From an uncultured Prevotellaceae bacterium (lineage in GTDB: Bacteria; Bacteroidota; Bacteroidia; Bacteroidales; Muribaculaceae), in assembly GCA_947254205.1 (NCBI GenBank), contig CAMYCE010000001.1, forward strand, positions 62,001-126,000: a stretch of DNA of 64,000 nucleotides, given 5' to 3'. Each line of letters begins with the position of its first letter. Position 1 is the stretch's first letter. Positions 1-8,627 of this stretch are shown piece after piece. A program made the translations under genes and the position numbers. A model generated the notes under the pieces. The model saw only the letters and a list, made by a program, of their open reading frames with translations. It was not told the DNA's origin and searched no databases.

Positions 1-782
1 ATTGAGAGTGCAGCACCACCACGGGTGTCGCCATCGAGCTTGGTGAGCACCACGCCATCAAAGTCGAGACGCTCGTTAAACTCCTTGGCTGTGTTCACGG
101 CATCTTGACCCGTCATCGAGTCGACCACAAAGAGGGTCTCGGTGGGATTGATAGCATCTTTAATGGCTTTGATTTCGGTCATCATCGCCTCGTCAACTGC
201 CAGTCGACCGGCAGTGTCGACAATCACAAGGTCATGCCCTTTGGCCTTGGCCTCGGCAATAGCATGCCGGGCAATGCTCACGGGGTCTTTGCTATCGGGC
301 TCGCTATACACAGGCACATGCACCTGCTCGCCAATCACCTTGAGCTGGTCGATAGCTGCAGGACGATAAACGTCGCAGGCAACCAGCATGGGGTTTTTGT
401 TTTTTTCTTCTTTGAGTTTGAGAGCCAGTTTACCGGTAAAGGTGGTTTTACCCGAACCTTGCAGACCCGACATGAGAATAATGGCAGGACTGCCCTCGAC
501 ATTGAAAGGAGCCTGCTCTCCACCCATGAGCTTGGTGAGCTCATCGTGCACGATTTTCACCATGAGTTCGCTGGGTTTCACAGCATTGATCACGTTTTGT
601 CCAAGTGCCTCTTCCTTCACCTTGTTGGTAAATTCCTTGGCAACCTTAAAGCTCACGTCGGCATCGAGCAATGCACGGCGCACCTCTTTCATTGTTTCGG
701 CAACATTAATTTCGGTAATCTTGCCTTGTCCTTTCAGAACCTTGATTGACCTTTCAAGTTTCTCCGATAAATTTTCAAACAT
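1..782 (-). CDS. ffh: Signal recognition particle protein Ffh, 5' part
   Basis: GTPase of the signal recognition particle, which binds 4.5S RNA and delivers nascent membrane and secreted proteins to FtsY and the Sec translocon. About 260 residues are present; the gene runs off the left edge of the window, so the rest of the G domain and the M domain are missing. The start MFENLSEK is typical of Ffh. The N-domain is followed by the P-loop (GLQGSGKTT), DVYRPAA, the DTAGR box and TKLDGD of the G domain. A promoter-like element lies about 40 bases upstream. Assignment is firm. Confidence 0.96.
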   Translation of the reverse strand, partial: MFENLSEKLERSIKVLKGQGKITEINVAETMKEVRRALLDADVSFKVAKEFTNKVKEEALGQNVINAVKPSELMVKIVHDELTKLMGGEQAPFNVEGSPAIILMSGLQGSGKTTFTGKLALKLKEEKNKNPMLVACDVYRPAAIDQLKVIGEQVHVPVYSEPDSKDPVSIARHAIAEAKAKGHDLVIVDTAGRLAVDEAMMTEIKAIKDAINPTETLFVVDSMTGQDAVNTAKEFNERLDFDGVVLTKLDGDTRGGAALS

Positions 783-824
783 GTATCTTATTGTGTATTA
801 TATTTCACCTTAATAATCTGAATG

Positions 825-856
825 CAAAATTACAATCAATTTGCCATATTGACAAA
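825..856 (-). promoter_or_regulatory. Bacteroidetes-type promoter for ffh
   Basis: Read on the minus strand: TTTG (853-856), a 20-base spacer, then TAATTTTG (825-832), matching the TTTG / TAnnTTTG consensus. The predicted start of transcription near 820 would give a leader of just under 40 bases before the ATG at 782. Confidence 0.65.
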
Positions 857-867
857 AAAAAGTAACG

Positions 868-3378
868 TCATGGCGCAACGCCCATGTGTGGCTTGAGCCA
901 CAAATAGGTGGTGACACTTTGCCCCGATAGGTAATAGGCCTTGGCTTTGATCACCATGGCATTGCCCACAGGCACCGGAGTGGTCCACACGGGGGAGTTT
1001 TCGGTGGGTTCACTGCCATCGAGCGTGTAGCGCACCACCTCGCGACCATAGCGAGTGTTGACTACCAACTTGCCATCAACGACCTTGATGCCCGGTTGCC
1101 CCAAGTGAAAATTCAATCCTTTTTTTGCCAAAATGGGCAATTCCACAAGCCCAATTTTTGCATTATAGCTGGCGCGTGCAGCCTCAAAACTGCCCGTCAC
1201 ATCATCGTTCCATTCCACAGCAGGGTTCCATGCTCGCTCCACAAGTCCAAGTGCCTTGGGCAACACCATGTTTTGCACTTGTGCAAAATTGCGAATGGTC
1301 TCGGCCCACAGGGGGCCAATGATGCCAATCACGTTTTGTGGCTTGGTGAGCACGGGCTTGCCATTGGCCACACGAGCCAAGTCGATGGGCTTGCCATAGT
1401 AGTTCACACGAGCCGTTTTGTAGATATTCAAGGGTTGTGAGCTCCATGAGGCAAACTCGTCGACGACACCGCCCCAGTGCAATCCACGCTCATATTGGTG
1501 CCAACTATAGCCCATGTCCATGTAGAAGTTGGTGACATTGGAGAGAATGGTGGGGTAGCCTGCATTGGCAAGGGTGTAGGGTATTTTAATGTCGCCTCCC
1601 ACAGTGCTCCAAGCATTTACTCCTGCAAAGCGAGGTGCCATCACGGCATTAAACTCATCGCTATGGCGCAACCCCACTTCTTGCCAGCCCTGAATTAAAA
1701 TGTGCTTGGCATAGAGCAAGTCGCTGATGCGTCGCAGATAATACTCGCTCACTTCATGGGCATTTTTGAGCCCGTTGGCTTTCATGAGCGACTGCACAGC
1801 CGGCGAGCCGTCCCATGCCTCACGTGGCACCTCATCGCCTCCCAAGTGCACAACATCGAGCTTGAGCCCTGCATCGCGATACATGAGTCGCAACTCTTCG
1901 ATCACTTTAGTCAAGAAATTATACACTCCCTCTTGAGCCACATTGAGCACATTGTCGTGATAACTTTGTGCCGAAACAAAATGGCTGGTGTCGGCATCGT
2001 CCCACAACTTATATTGAGTGGCGAGAGCCATGTTGGAATCTTTATACTTGTTGTAGCGTGCCTTCATCGCCACAATAGCGGCACGTGCATGTCCGGGGGT
2101 TTCTATTTCGGGAATTATTTTCACGCCACGGGCATCGGCATACTTGAGAATTTCAACAAAATCGTTGCGAGTGAGGTAGCCATTGGCACTTTGCGAGCGG
2201 TCGTTGGGGTTGCCTGTGCCATCAAAGATTTGTGCCAAAAACTCGTTTTCGCCGGTAGTGCAGCCTCTGCGCGAAGCCACCTCGGTGAGTTCGGGCAAGC
2301 CTGGAATTTCAATGCGCCATGCCTCATCGTCGGTAAAGTGAAATTGATAGCGATTGAGCTTGTAGTAGGCTAAAATGTCGATAAAACGCTTGATATTATT
2401 TTTGGTGGTGAAGTTGCGAGCAATGTCGAGCATCAAGCCACGATAGTGAAAGCCGGGATAATCTTTTATCACAGCATTGTCGAGGCGATTGCCCTTGCTG
2501 TGGTCGATAGCGGCAAGCAGGGTTTTCACTCCATTCATCACGCCCTCTTGGGTTGTGCCAACGATTGTGATGGTGTCGCCCGTGCCAACAGTGAGTTCAT
2601 AATATTCGGCATTGTCATTCAGCTTCTTATTGGTGCCTAACGAAATGACCACACGCTGCCCACTCGACACATAGATGCCACGCTCTTTCAACCCCTCAAC
2701 AAGCAGCTTGCGCGCCCCTTTGAGCTTGAAATCGAGCATTTTGCCTTTCACACTCACAAGGTTGCCCAGTTGGGTCGTTCCTGCCGTGAGTGTCACTTGC
2801 TTGGGCGATGGAAAAATGTTGTAGCAATGGCTCACTGTTGTGGCACCTGCCAAGGTGGTGTTGAAGTCAAAAACCTTGCCACCATCGGGATAATCGTCAC
2901 GCATAGCCCATTGGCCGGGGTGTGACAACTCGGCTATCTCTATTTTCACCGGCAATGGTGGTTGCGAAGCATTGCCGAGCACCACATGGCCACCTTGTGG
3001 CACATAGCAAATGTTGACCATGTTGCCCCGCATGAGCATGTCGACAACCATCGTGTCGCCCGGGGCAAGTGTCTTGTAGTGGCTGTTGGGCACCACACGA
3101 TAATAGGTGGTTGAAATTTCCTTGATGTCGACAGGGCAAGTTTGGGGAGTTTTCACCTTGCGCGAAAATTGGTTGAAATAGAAGGTCCAATCACGTTGCA
3201 AGGGAGCAGTCGACACGTTTTTCACCACAAAGCGACAGCTATAAAAGCCATCGCCTGCCTTGTTGTTGATCATTTCCCATTTCACAGCAATTGGCGACTG
3301 TTGCGCCATAGCCATCACACCGGTTGCCACAACAACAAATGCCATAGCCAAGTGCTTACACGTTGTAGAGATATTCAT
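868..3378 (-). CDS. Beta-N-acetylhexosaminidase, GH20, secreted
   Basis: Releases terminal N-acetylhexosamines from glycans such as mucin or chitin-like oligosaccharides, by substrate-assisted catalysis. 836 residues: signal peptide (1-25), an N-terminal CHB/HEX-type carbohydrate-binding region (about 30-185), the GH20b alpha/beta domain (about 190-305), the GH20 barrel (about 310-680) with the catalytic Asp-Glu pair D515-E516 in HLGGDE, and a C-terminal chitobiase-type region containing YTLDGSEPT. The start codon overlaps the stop of the upstream phosphatase gene by four bases (ATGA), so the two are probably translationally coupled. The signal peptide places it in the periplasm or on the surface. 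Family assignment is firm; the natural substrate is not known. Confidence 0.93.
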   Translation of the reverse strand: MNISTTCKHLAMAFVVVATGVMAMAQQSPIAVKWEMINNKAGDGFYSCRFVVKNVSTAPLQRDWTFYFNQFSRKVKTPQTCPVDIKEISTTYYRVVPNSHYKTLAPGDTMVVDMLMRGNMVNICYVPQGGHVVLGNASQPPLPVKIEIAELSHPGQWAMRDDYPDGGKVFDFNTTLAGATTVSHCYNIFPSPKQVTLTAGTTQLGNLVSVKGKMLDFKLKGARKLLVEGLKERGIYVSSGQRVVISLGTNKKLNDNAEYYELTVGTGDTITIVGTTQEGVMNGVKTLLAAIDHSKGNRLDNAVIKDYPGFHYRGLMLDIARNFTTKNNIKRFIDILAYYKLNRYQFHFTDDEAWRIEIPGLPELTEVASRRGCTTGENEFLAQIFDGTGNPNDRSQSANGYLTRNDFVEILKYADARGVKIIPEIETPGHARAAIVAMKARYNKYKDSNMALATQYKLWDDADTSHFVSAQSYHDNVLNVAQEGVYNFLTKVIEELRLMYRDAGLKLDVVHLGGDEVPREAWDGSPAVQSLMKANGLKNAHEVSEYYLRRISDLLYAKHILIQGWQEVGLRHSDEFNAVMAPRFAGVNAWSTVGGDIKIPYTLANAGYPTILSNVTNFYMDMGYSWHQYERGLHWGGVVDEFASWSSQPLNIYKTARVNYYGKPIDLARVANGKPVLTKPQNVIGIIGPLWAETIRNFAQVQNMVLPKALGLVERAWNPAVEWNDDVTGSFEAARASYNAKIGLVELPILAKKGLNFHLGQPGIKVVDGKLVVNTRYGREVVRYTLDGSEPTENSPVWTTPVPVGNAMVIKAKAYYLSGQSVTTYLWLKPHMGVAP

Positions 3379-3887
3379 TGTTTTATTGTTGTTTCAAGTT
3401 TTGTTTTCACTATTTTATCGAGCAGGTTTTCACAGGCATCTTCAAGCAAGTCGAGCACCAATTCAAATCCCTCAGAACCTTCATAGTAGGGGTCGGGCAC
3501 ATGGTCGTAGTGCGGAAATTGCCTGATGTAGCTACCCATCATCACAATTTTATTGACCTCGTTGAGTGTTGCCGCCATGGCTTGCAAGTTGGTAAAATTG
3601 CCGCGATCCATTGCCACGATGAGATCAAATTCCTCAAAATCGGTTTCCACAACGGGGCGAGCACGATGGGTGAGTTCATAGCCACGATTACGAGCATGCA
3701 CGCGCATTCGGCGGTCGGGCAACTGCCCGGCATGACCACTATAGGTGCCGGCCGAGTCGAGCTCAAATTGGGCCGACAAGCCACGCTCGTCAACAAGCTG
3801 TTGCATCACTCCTTGTGCAGCAGGAGAACGGCAGATGTTGCCCAAACACACAAAGAGTATTTTATATCTTTTGAGATTACTTTTCAT
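3375..3887 (-). CDS. Low-molecular-weight protein-tyrosine phosphatase
   Basis: Cytoplasmic 170-residue phosphatase of the LMW-PTP family. The CX5R phosphate-binding loop is at C14-LGNIC-R20 followed by SPAA, and the general-acid loop DPYYEG is present near the C-terminus. Its length is typical. Relatives dephosphorylate protein tyrosines, often of tyrosine kinases for capsule or exopolysaccharide, but no such kinase is in this window. It is the first gene of a two-gene unit with the GH20 gene, joined by an ATGA overlap. No convincing -7 promoter was seen upstream. Confidence 0.93.
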   Translation of the reverse strand: MKSNLKRYKILFVCLGNICRSPAAQGVMQQLVDERGLSAQFELDSAGTYSGHAGQLPDRRMRVHARNRGYELTHRARPVVETDFEEFDLIVAMDRGNFTNLQAMAATLNEVNKIVMMGSYIRQFPHYDHVPDPYYEGSEGFELVLDLLEDACENLLDKIVKTKLETTIKQ

Positions 3888-4033
3888 TATGTCACAATTT
3901 TAATGCAATATTACTGCTTTTTTGCCAATCACCCAAAAATTCACACGCTTTCCGGTTCAACAGATTTTGCCGGTTGATAGAATATGATGACAGGCATTCC
4001 TATTATAAGCACAATTGATTATAGATGAGCACA

Positions 4034-4061
4034 GTAGAGACGATGCATGCATCGTCTCTAC
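4034..4061. repeat. Perfect 28-bp intergenic palindrome
   Basis: Two 14-base arms starting GTAGAGACGATGCA are exact reverse complements with no loop. It lies between the start of the phosphatase gene and the 3' terminator of the next gene, so it belongs to neither. Short palindromes beginning GTAGAGACG are, from memory, dispersed in several phyla. A much weaker relative may exist near 8529. Confidence 0.8.
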
Positions 4062-4102
4062 CCTCCCATAAAATCACCCTGAGTCATCTTTTGCGCATGT
4101 GC

Positions 4103-4138
4103 CAAAAAATGGACCAATCCCGAGTAGAATTGGTCCAT
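4103..4138 (-). terminator. Rho-independent terminator of the 4177-5331 gene
   Basis: On the minus strand a perfect 10-bp stem (ATGGACCAAT with ATTGGTCCAT, 4109-4118 and 4129-4138) has a 10-base loop and is followed by a run of T (complement of 4104-4109). It sits about 40 bases past the stop codon. Confidence 0.85.
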
Positions 4139-4176
4139 TTCTTGGAGTTTAATAAAACTAATATTGGAATGTTTCT

Positions 4177-5331
4177 TTATTTCATCACTTTGGTTGTGCT
4201 CACGGTACCATCGCTATAGCGAGTCACCACCAAGTTCACCCCATTAAATGGAGTTGCGCTTTGCATGCCTGCCAAGTTCACATAGCTGATGCCGGCAACA
4301 GTTTTGGTTGTGGCCACGTTCTCAACTGCCGATGGGTCGCCATCAACAATGAATTTCTCGGCGTTGGTGAAATAAGTCTTAGCGGCCGAACACTCATTAA
4401 ACCAATATCCTGTAGTTGACATAACAGTCCACTTGCCATCAAAATCAATTTGATTGGGGTGTCCTTTAATTGTGCCGGTAATGGCTTGAGGTTCTACACC
4501 CTCAAGGTTGGATGAGGGATAGAAATTGCCCTGTTCTTCGCCAGCTTCTATAACCACATCGGTTGAAACTGCAATAGTAGAGTCTTTTTTAACATCAATA
4601 GCCACTTGAAAGCCCCAGCCACCAAAGTTGTTGATAATGGCCTTGTGGTTTTCAACATCTTGAGTGATGATAACCTTAGATTCAATATTTTTGGAACCGG
4701 CTTTCTCTTTCTGAGTGAGAGCCATCTTGCCGTTAGGTTCCTTGAAAATCGAAGAAGTGAAAATCATGTCCGAGAAAAATTGACCTGCATATTGCCCCGA
4801 AGCAATGAAACCACCATAAGGAGTGTTGATTTCGATTGTGCCATCATCGTTGATCACACCTGTGATGGGTTTTTGTTTGTCAATCTTCGCTTTTCCACCT
4901 TCGGTTGTATAGGTGTAAAGAATATTGTTGCCATATTCATCGTGCACAAAGACCACTTGCCCCGGAGCAATTGAGAATGTGCCGGCCGCCAAGTCGACAG
5001 TAGCCTTGATTTCCTTGCCACCACCACACAGATTTTTAAAGATAATCGTGTTGGGCTCGGTGCCCACAGTGACGGTGACTTCGTGGTTGGTCACACATTT
5101 TGTAGTGGGAAGAATATTAACAGTTACATACTCCTTTGCCAAATCATTGAGCGACTTAGCCTTTTGAGGTGCACCATAGGTGCGCAACATGGCAAAAGCA
5201 TCGGCAGTAGACTTTTGCGCCACCTTAATAGTAGAAGAAGGGGTTAACACTCGCCGGGCAAAGTTGAAAGCACCAGCATTCATGGTTACGGCTGTTGCGA
5301 GAGCAACAATTGCAAGTAACGTTTTTTTCAT
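4177..5331 (-). CDS. Secreted protein of unknown function with shared C-terminal module
   Basis: 384 residues with a signal peptide (about 1-21). No family is recognised with confidence. The middle is rich in beta-strand-like segments, with repeated phrases on ingested or bound ligand-like Gly/Thr patches but no catalytic motif that I can see. The last 49 residues (from VENVATTK to KVMK) match the end of the protein at 10009-10680 at 28 of 49 positions. They contain the pattern VAG..Y.N.AG..SA.PF.G.N.VVT.Y.DG, a likely surface-sorting or anchoring tail. The gene is monocistronic, with its own promoter and terminator. Confidence 0.8.
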   Translation of the reverse strand: MKKTLLAIVALATAVTMNAGAFNFARRVLTPSSTIKVAQKSTADAFAMLRTYGAPQKAKSLNDLAKEYVTVNILPTTKCVTNHEVTVTVGTEPNTIIFKNLCGGGKEIKATVDLAAGTFSIAPGQVVFVHDEYGNNILYTYTTEGGKAKIDKQKPITGVINDDGTIEINTPYGGFIASGQYAGQFFSDMIFTSSIFKEPNGKMALTQKEKAGSKNIESKVIITQDVENHKAIINNFGGWGFQVAIDVKKDSTIAVSTDVVIEAGEEQGNFYPSSNLEGVEPQAITGTIKGHPNQIDFDGKWTVMSTTGYWFNECSAAKTYFTNAEKFIVDGDPSAVENVATTKTVAGISYVNLAGMQSATPFNGVNLVVTRYSDGTVSTTKVMK

Positions 5332-5439
5332 AATAGCTTAGTTTTTTAAATTAGAAAATATAATTAATTAAGTTTTTTCAAAAAACTGCAAACATGAATG
5401 AACCAATAGTTTTTAAAGCTGTGAGGTTCTTCTGTAGCA

Positions 5440-5470
5440 CAAATATAGGCATTTTTTTGATAAATGCAAA
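5440..5470 (-). promoter_or_regulatory. Promoter for the secreted protein at 4177-5331
   Basis: On the minus strand TTTG (5467-5470), exactly 19 bases, then TATATTTG (5440-5447): a full match to the Bacteroidetes housekeeping promoter. The predicted leader is about 100 bases. The facing strand has TAATTTTG at 5530-5537, a candidate -7 element for the gene starting at 5561. Confidence 0.8.
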
Positions 5471-5560
5471 CAAATTATCATATTTTCTTAAAATCAAATT
5501 AAAATTTTCAGTTTTTCATCATTATGTCGTAATTTTGTAACATGAAAAATCGCAAGCAAA

Positions 5561-6349
5561 ATGAAATTTTATAACTCATTCAGCCATTCATCAACAAATA
5601 CTCCAACAAGTGGCACAATGCGTGCTTTGCCTGCTGTGGTGCTCGTGTTGCTTGTCGCAATCATAGCTTTGAGCTTCAGCAGTTGTGGAGGCGATGAGCA
5701 ACCGGTGAAATATGTGCTCAAGCAAGACTCCACCACTGCCAACCTCGGCGACCAAGCTCCCCCTTTACCGGCAGGAGGCGTTGTGCATCGGTTAAAAAAC
5801 CACATGGTGCCCGGCAGGCTCAAAAACATCTTCAACGACAGCAACCACATTCAGCTACCAGTGGCGCAAGCCCACGGCATCGCCCCTATCACCGACTTCA
5901 AGAGTGCCTACTATCTCAAGCAACCCATCGAGCGACTCTACACAACCAACCTCTATTATGTTGACTCAATGAAACATGCCATGCCCTATCTTGTGCCCAA
6001 AGCGGCAACACTGTTGCGCGACATTGCTCAAGCTTTTCACGACACCATCATTGCGCGCGGAGGCAAAGACTACAGGCTAAGGGTGACCAGCATGTTGCGC
6101 ACCGACTACTCGGTGGCCCGCCTGCAAAAACGCAATCGTGCAGCGACTTCGCAGTCGTGTCACCTCTATGGCACAACCTTCGACATCAGCTGGGTGAAAT
6201 TTGACTGCATGGACCCTACTTTTCAAGTTTCGCTTGAAAGCTTAAAAAACATTTTGGCCGAAATCATCTACGACTTTCGAGAACGGGGCCGGTGCTATGC
6301 CATCTTTGAAAACCGGCAAGGGTGCTTTCACATCACTGTGAGAAAATAA
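5561..6349 (+). CDS. Lipoprotein, DUF5715-like (possible peptidase-like fold)
   Basis: 262 residues from the first ATG. A hydrophobic segment ends in a lipobox (LSFSSC, lipidated Cys about residue 42), so it is probably an envelope lipoprotein. A second ATG at 5618 (MRALPAVV) would give a more ordinary signal peptide. The upstream ATG has the A-rich context usual in this phylum and a TAATTTTG element 24 bases before it, so both remain possible. The C-terminal half contains RVTSMLRT and SCHLYGTTFDISW, which resemble the conserved core of DUF5715 and distantly VanY/M15-type peptidases. Peptidase activity is inference only. The HAD gene follows after 49 bases. Confidence 0.75.
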   Translation: MKFYNSFSHSSTNTPTSGTMRALPAVVLVLLVAIIALSFSSCGGDEQPVKYVLKQDSTTANLGDQAPPLPAGGVVHRLKNHMVPGRLKNIFNDSNHIQLPVAQAHGIAPITDFKSAYYLKQPIERLYTTNLYYVDSMKHAMPYLVPKAATLLRDIAQAFHDTIIARGGKDYRLRVTSMLRTDYSVARLQKRNRAATSQSCHLYGTTFDISWVKFDCMDPTFQVSLESLKNILAEIIYDFRERGRCYAIFENRQGCFHITVRK

Positions 6350-6398
6350 GAATAACACGACACACACATATATCTTATATATAACTCATCTAAAAATC

Positions 6399-7145
6399 AT
6401 GACCGAACAAAATGCCATTGCTCAATATCTGAAATATTCGGGCAACAAATGTATCGACGTGACAACCGCTCTTGTCGACTGCGACGGGGTGCTCTATGAC
6501 TCAATGAAAAATCACACACGTGCTTGGGTGAAACTCATGCAAAAAAATGGTGTGAAGTGCACACGCGACGAGTTTTATCTCTATGAGGGAATGACCGGCA
6601 CCGAAATTCTTAAACTCATGTTTAAACGTGGCACTGGTCGCAACCTCACCAACGAAGAAGCAGGGGAACTCTATAAAGTGAAAGGGCGATATTTCAAAGA
6701 ATTGGGGCAACCGCCCATGATGCCAGGAGCCATCGAGGTGCTCACCACTCTCAAGAACTATGGCATTAAAAACTTTCTTGTCACCGGCTCGGGCGAGCCC
6801 ACCATTTTGGAGCGCATTGCTCACGACTATGAGGGGCTATTTGAAGAGGAGCGCATCACCGCCCACGACACCCATCACGGCAAGCCCAATCCCGAACCCT
6901 ATCTGCGCGGACAAGAAAAAGCAGGAGCGCGAGCTCACCAATGCATCGTGATAGAAAATGCCCCATTGGGAGTGCAAGCCGGGCACGCTTCGGGCTGTTT
7001 CACCATAGGGGTAACCACCGGTCCCATTCCCGAAAAAGAAATGTATCGGGCCGGAGCCAACATGGTGTATCGCGACATGCACGCCCTTGCCCAAGCCCTG
7101 CCCTCCCTGCTCGCAGCATTCAAAGCCACACTCTCCAGCCAATAA
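6399..7145 (+). CDS. HAD-family phosphatase, beta-phosphoglucomutase-like
   Basis: 248-residue cytoplasmic haloacid-dehalogenase-type hydrolase. Motif I is VDCDGVLYDS (nucleophile and acid/base aspartates), followed by a helical cap. Motif II is in LVTGSGEP, motif III Lys in GKPNPEPY, and motif IV-like acidic residues in VIENAPLGVQAG. This layout fits sugar-phosphate phosphatases or phosphomutases; the substrate cannot be read from sequence. The aroB start codon follows 11 bases after the stop, so the two are likely cotranscribed. Confidence 0.88.
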   Translation: MTEQNAIAQYLKYSGNKCIDVTTALVDCDGVLYDSMKNHTRAWVKLMQKNGVKCTRDEFYLYEGMTGTEILKLMFKRGTGRNLTNEEAGELYKVKGRYFKELGQPPMMPGAIEVLTTLKNYGIKNFLVTGSGEPTILERIAHDYEGLFEEERITAHDTHHGKPNPEPYLRGQEKAGARAHQCIVIENAPLGVQAGHASGCFTIGVTTGPIPEKEMYRAGANMVYRDMHALAQALPSLLAAFKATLSSQ

Positions 7146-7156
7146 GCAACCGCCAC

Positions 7157-8212
7157 ATGCCACAACAAGTTATTTTCACCAACGAGGTCGAACAAGCCAT
7201 CAATCAAGCCATCAATAGCCACGGTAGGGGCAAGGTAGCTGTGATTGTCGACCACAACACTCGCCGGCATGTGTTGCCACAGTTGCAAGTGCTCAACGAG
7301 GCTTTGGTCATCGAAATTCCATGTGGCGACGAGCACAAGTCGCTCGACACGCTATCGCTGGTGTGGACACAACTGAGCAATGCCAGCATCACCCGAGGCT
7401 CGGTGATTGTGAACTTGGGCGGGGGCGTGATTACCGACTTGGGCGGACTTGCAGCCTCAACCTTCAAGCGTGGAGTGCCTTTTATCAATGTGCCCACTAC
7501 CCTATTGGGTGCTGTTGATGCTGCAGTGGGAGGCAAAACGGGCATCAACTTCAACGGGCTAAAAAATGAAATTGGCTGTTTTGCCGAAGCAAGTCATGTG
7601 ATCGTGTCAACACGATTTTTCGACACGCTGCCTCGTCGCGAGGTCATGTCGGGCTATGCCGAAATGCTCAAGCACGCCTTGCTCACCGGCGAAGCCCACT
7701 TTGGCTCACTGCTGCACTTCGACCCCACATGCGCCAATGGCAACAACGACTTGTTGCAACTGCTCAAGCAATCGGTGCAAGTGAAAATGCACATTGTGGC
7801 TATCGACCCTCACGAGAAGGGCCCACGACGTGCTCTCAACCTTGGCCACACCGTGGGACACGCCTTTGAGAGCATGGCCATGCACGCCGGGCACGCCATG
7901 CCTCACGGCTATGCAGTGGCATGGGGACTGGTGGTCGAGATGGTGCTCTCGCACATGTTACTTCAATTTCCAAGCCGGCAACTGCACAATCTTGCAACCT
8001 ATGTGCTCGCCCACTACCAGCACCCTTTCACTTTCACTTGCGACGATTACAATGCCTTGCTCATGCTCATGAGGCACGACAAAAAAAGCCAACATGGCGA
8101 AATCAATTGCACTTTGCTTGGCTCATGTGGCAACTATGTGATCGACAACACGATAAAAGACGACGACATGAAGACGGCACTCGACATCTTTCGCGATCTC
8201 ATGCACATGTAG
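7157..8212 (+). CDS. aroB: 3-dehydroquinate synthase
   Basis: Second step of the shikimate pathway: converts DAHP to 3-dehydroquinate using NAD and a divalent metal. 351 residues from ATG 7157 (MPQQVIFTN). The open frame extends upstream into the HAD gene, but that part has no AroB similarity. Visible motifs are the glycine-rich NAD region (GGGVITDLGG), the segment GKTGINF, EMLKHALL, and the metal-binding His in LNLGHTVGHAFE and MPHGYAVAWG. Its length is typical. It is probably in an operon with the HAD phosphatase. Confidence 0.95.
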   Translation: MPQQVIFTNEVEQAINQAINSHGRGKVAVIVDHNTRRHVLPQLQVLNEALVIEIPCGDEHKSLDTLSLVWTQLSNASITRGSVIVNLGGGVITDLGGLAASTFKRGVPFINVPTTLLGAVDAAVGGKTGINFNGLKNEIGCFAEASHVIVSTRFFDTLPRREVMSGYAEMLKHALLTGEAHFGSLLHFDPTCANGNNDLLQLLKQSVQVKMHIVAIDPHEKGPRRALNLGHTVGHAFESMAMHAGHAMPHGYAVAWGLVVEMVLSHMLLQFPSRQLHNLATYVLAHYQHPFTFTCDDYNALLMLMRHDKKSQHGEINCTLLGSCGNYVIDNTIKDDDMKTALDIFRDLMHM

Positions 8213-8265
8213 CCCTGCCAAGGCAAGAGAAATTGCTTAAATTCTAAAAAAAAACTCCCAAAACT

Positions 8266-8297
8266 ATTGCACAATCTTGAAAACGTTGCTATCTTTG
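8266..8297 (+). promoter_or_regulatory. Promoter for tRNA-Pro
   Basis: ATTG (8266-8269), 20-base spacer, TATCTTTG (8290-8297). Transcription would begin around 8302, about 37 bases before the mature tRNA. Confidence 0.7.
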
Positions 8298-8338
8298 CAC
8301 TGCTCAAAGGGAGAACCCCTCCCTGCAAAACAAAAGAG

Positions 8339-8414
8339 CGGGATGTAGCTCAGTCCGGTTTAGAGTACACGTCTGGGGGGCGTGGGGTCGCTGGTTCGAA
8401 TCCAGTCATCCCGA
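8339..8414 (+). tRNA. tRNA-Pro (anticodon GGG)
   Basis: The 76-base cloverleaf can be folded by eye. Acceptor arms are CGGGATG (8339-8345) and CATCCCG (8407-8413), with discriminator A at 8414. The anticodon stem CACGT/GCGTG encloses the loop CTGGGGG with anticodon GGG, and the T-arm contains GGTTCGAATCC. CCA is not encoded (the next bases are CTG) and would be added after transcription. The C1:G72 pair and the sequence are typical of tRNA-Pro. Confidence 0.96.
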
Positions 8415-8423
8415 CTGAAAGTT

Positions 8424-8459
8424 AAAAGGTTGATTATCAAAAATCAACCTTTTCTTTTT
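8424..8459 (+). terminator. Terminator after tRNA-Pro
   Basis: A perfect 12-bp stem (AAAAGGTTGATT, 8424-8435, with its complement at 8442-8453) has a 6-base loop and is followed by CTTTTT. It lies ten bases after the tRNA. Confidence 0.85.
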
Positions 8460-8556
8460 GCCCCATTCCAGCAGCCACAAAGCGGGACTCAGTAGGAAAA
8501 TTTCATAACGTCCTATAAACAAGCCACGTAGAGACAATACACAGAGTCTCAAGGGC

Positions 8557-8596
8557 TAAAAAAAAAAACAGGCAGTGCCAAGTTTTTGGCACTGCC
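8557..8596 (-). terminator. Terminator of the aldolase gene
   Basis: On the minus strand a perfect 10-bp stem (GGCAGTGCCA, loop, TGGCACTGCC) at 8571-8596 is followed, after TG, by a run of about 11 T. It lies about 30 bases beyond the stop codon of the aldolase gene. Confidence 0.9.
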
Positions 8597-8627
8597 ATGT
8601 TATAGTATAAATAAGGTGTCAAACAAA

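Noticed and set aside
4025..4219. 64-codon open frame on + strand
   Set aside because: It runs through the palindrome and the minus-strand terminator, with no plausible product.
6941..7156. N-terminal extension of aroB
   Set aside because: The frame is open upstream but overlaps the HAD gene and does not resemble AroB; family similarity starts at ATG 7157.
8529..8550. Possible second copy of the GTAGAGAC palindrome
   Set aside because: Only GAGAC/GTCTC pairs remain; too degenerate to call a repeat from this sequence alone.
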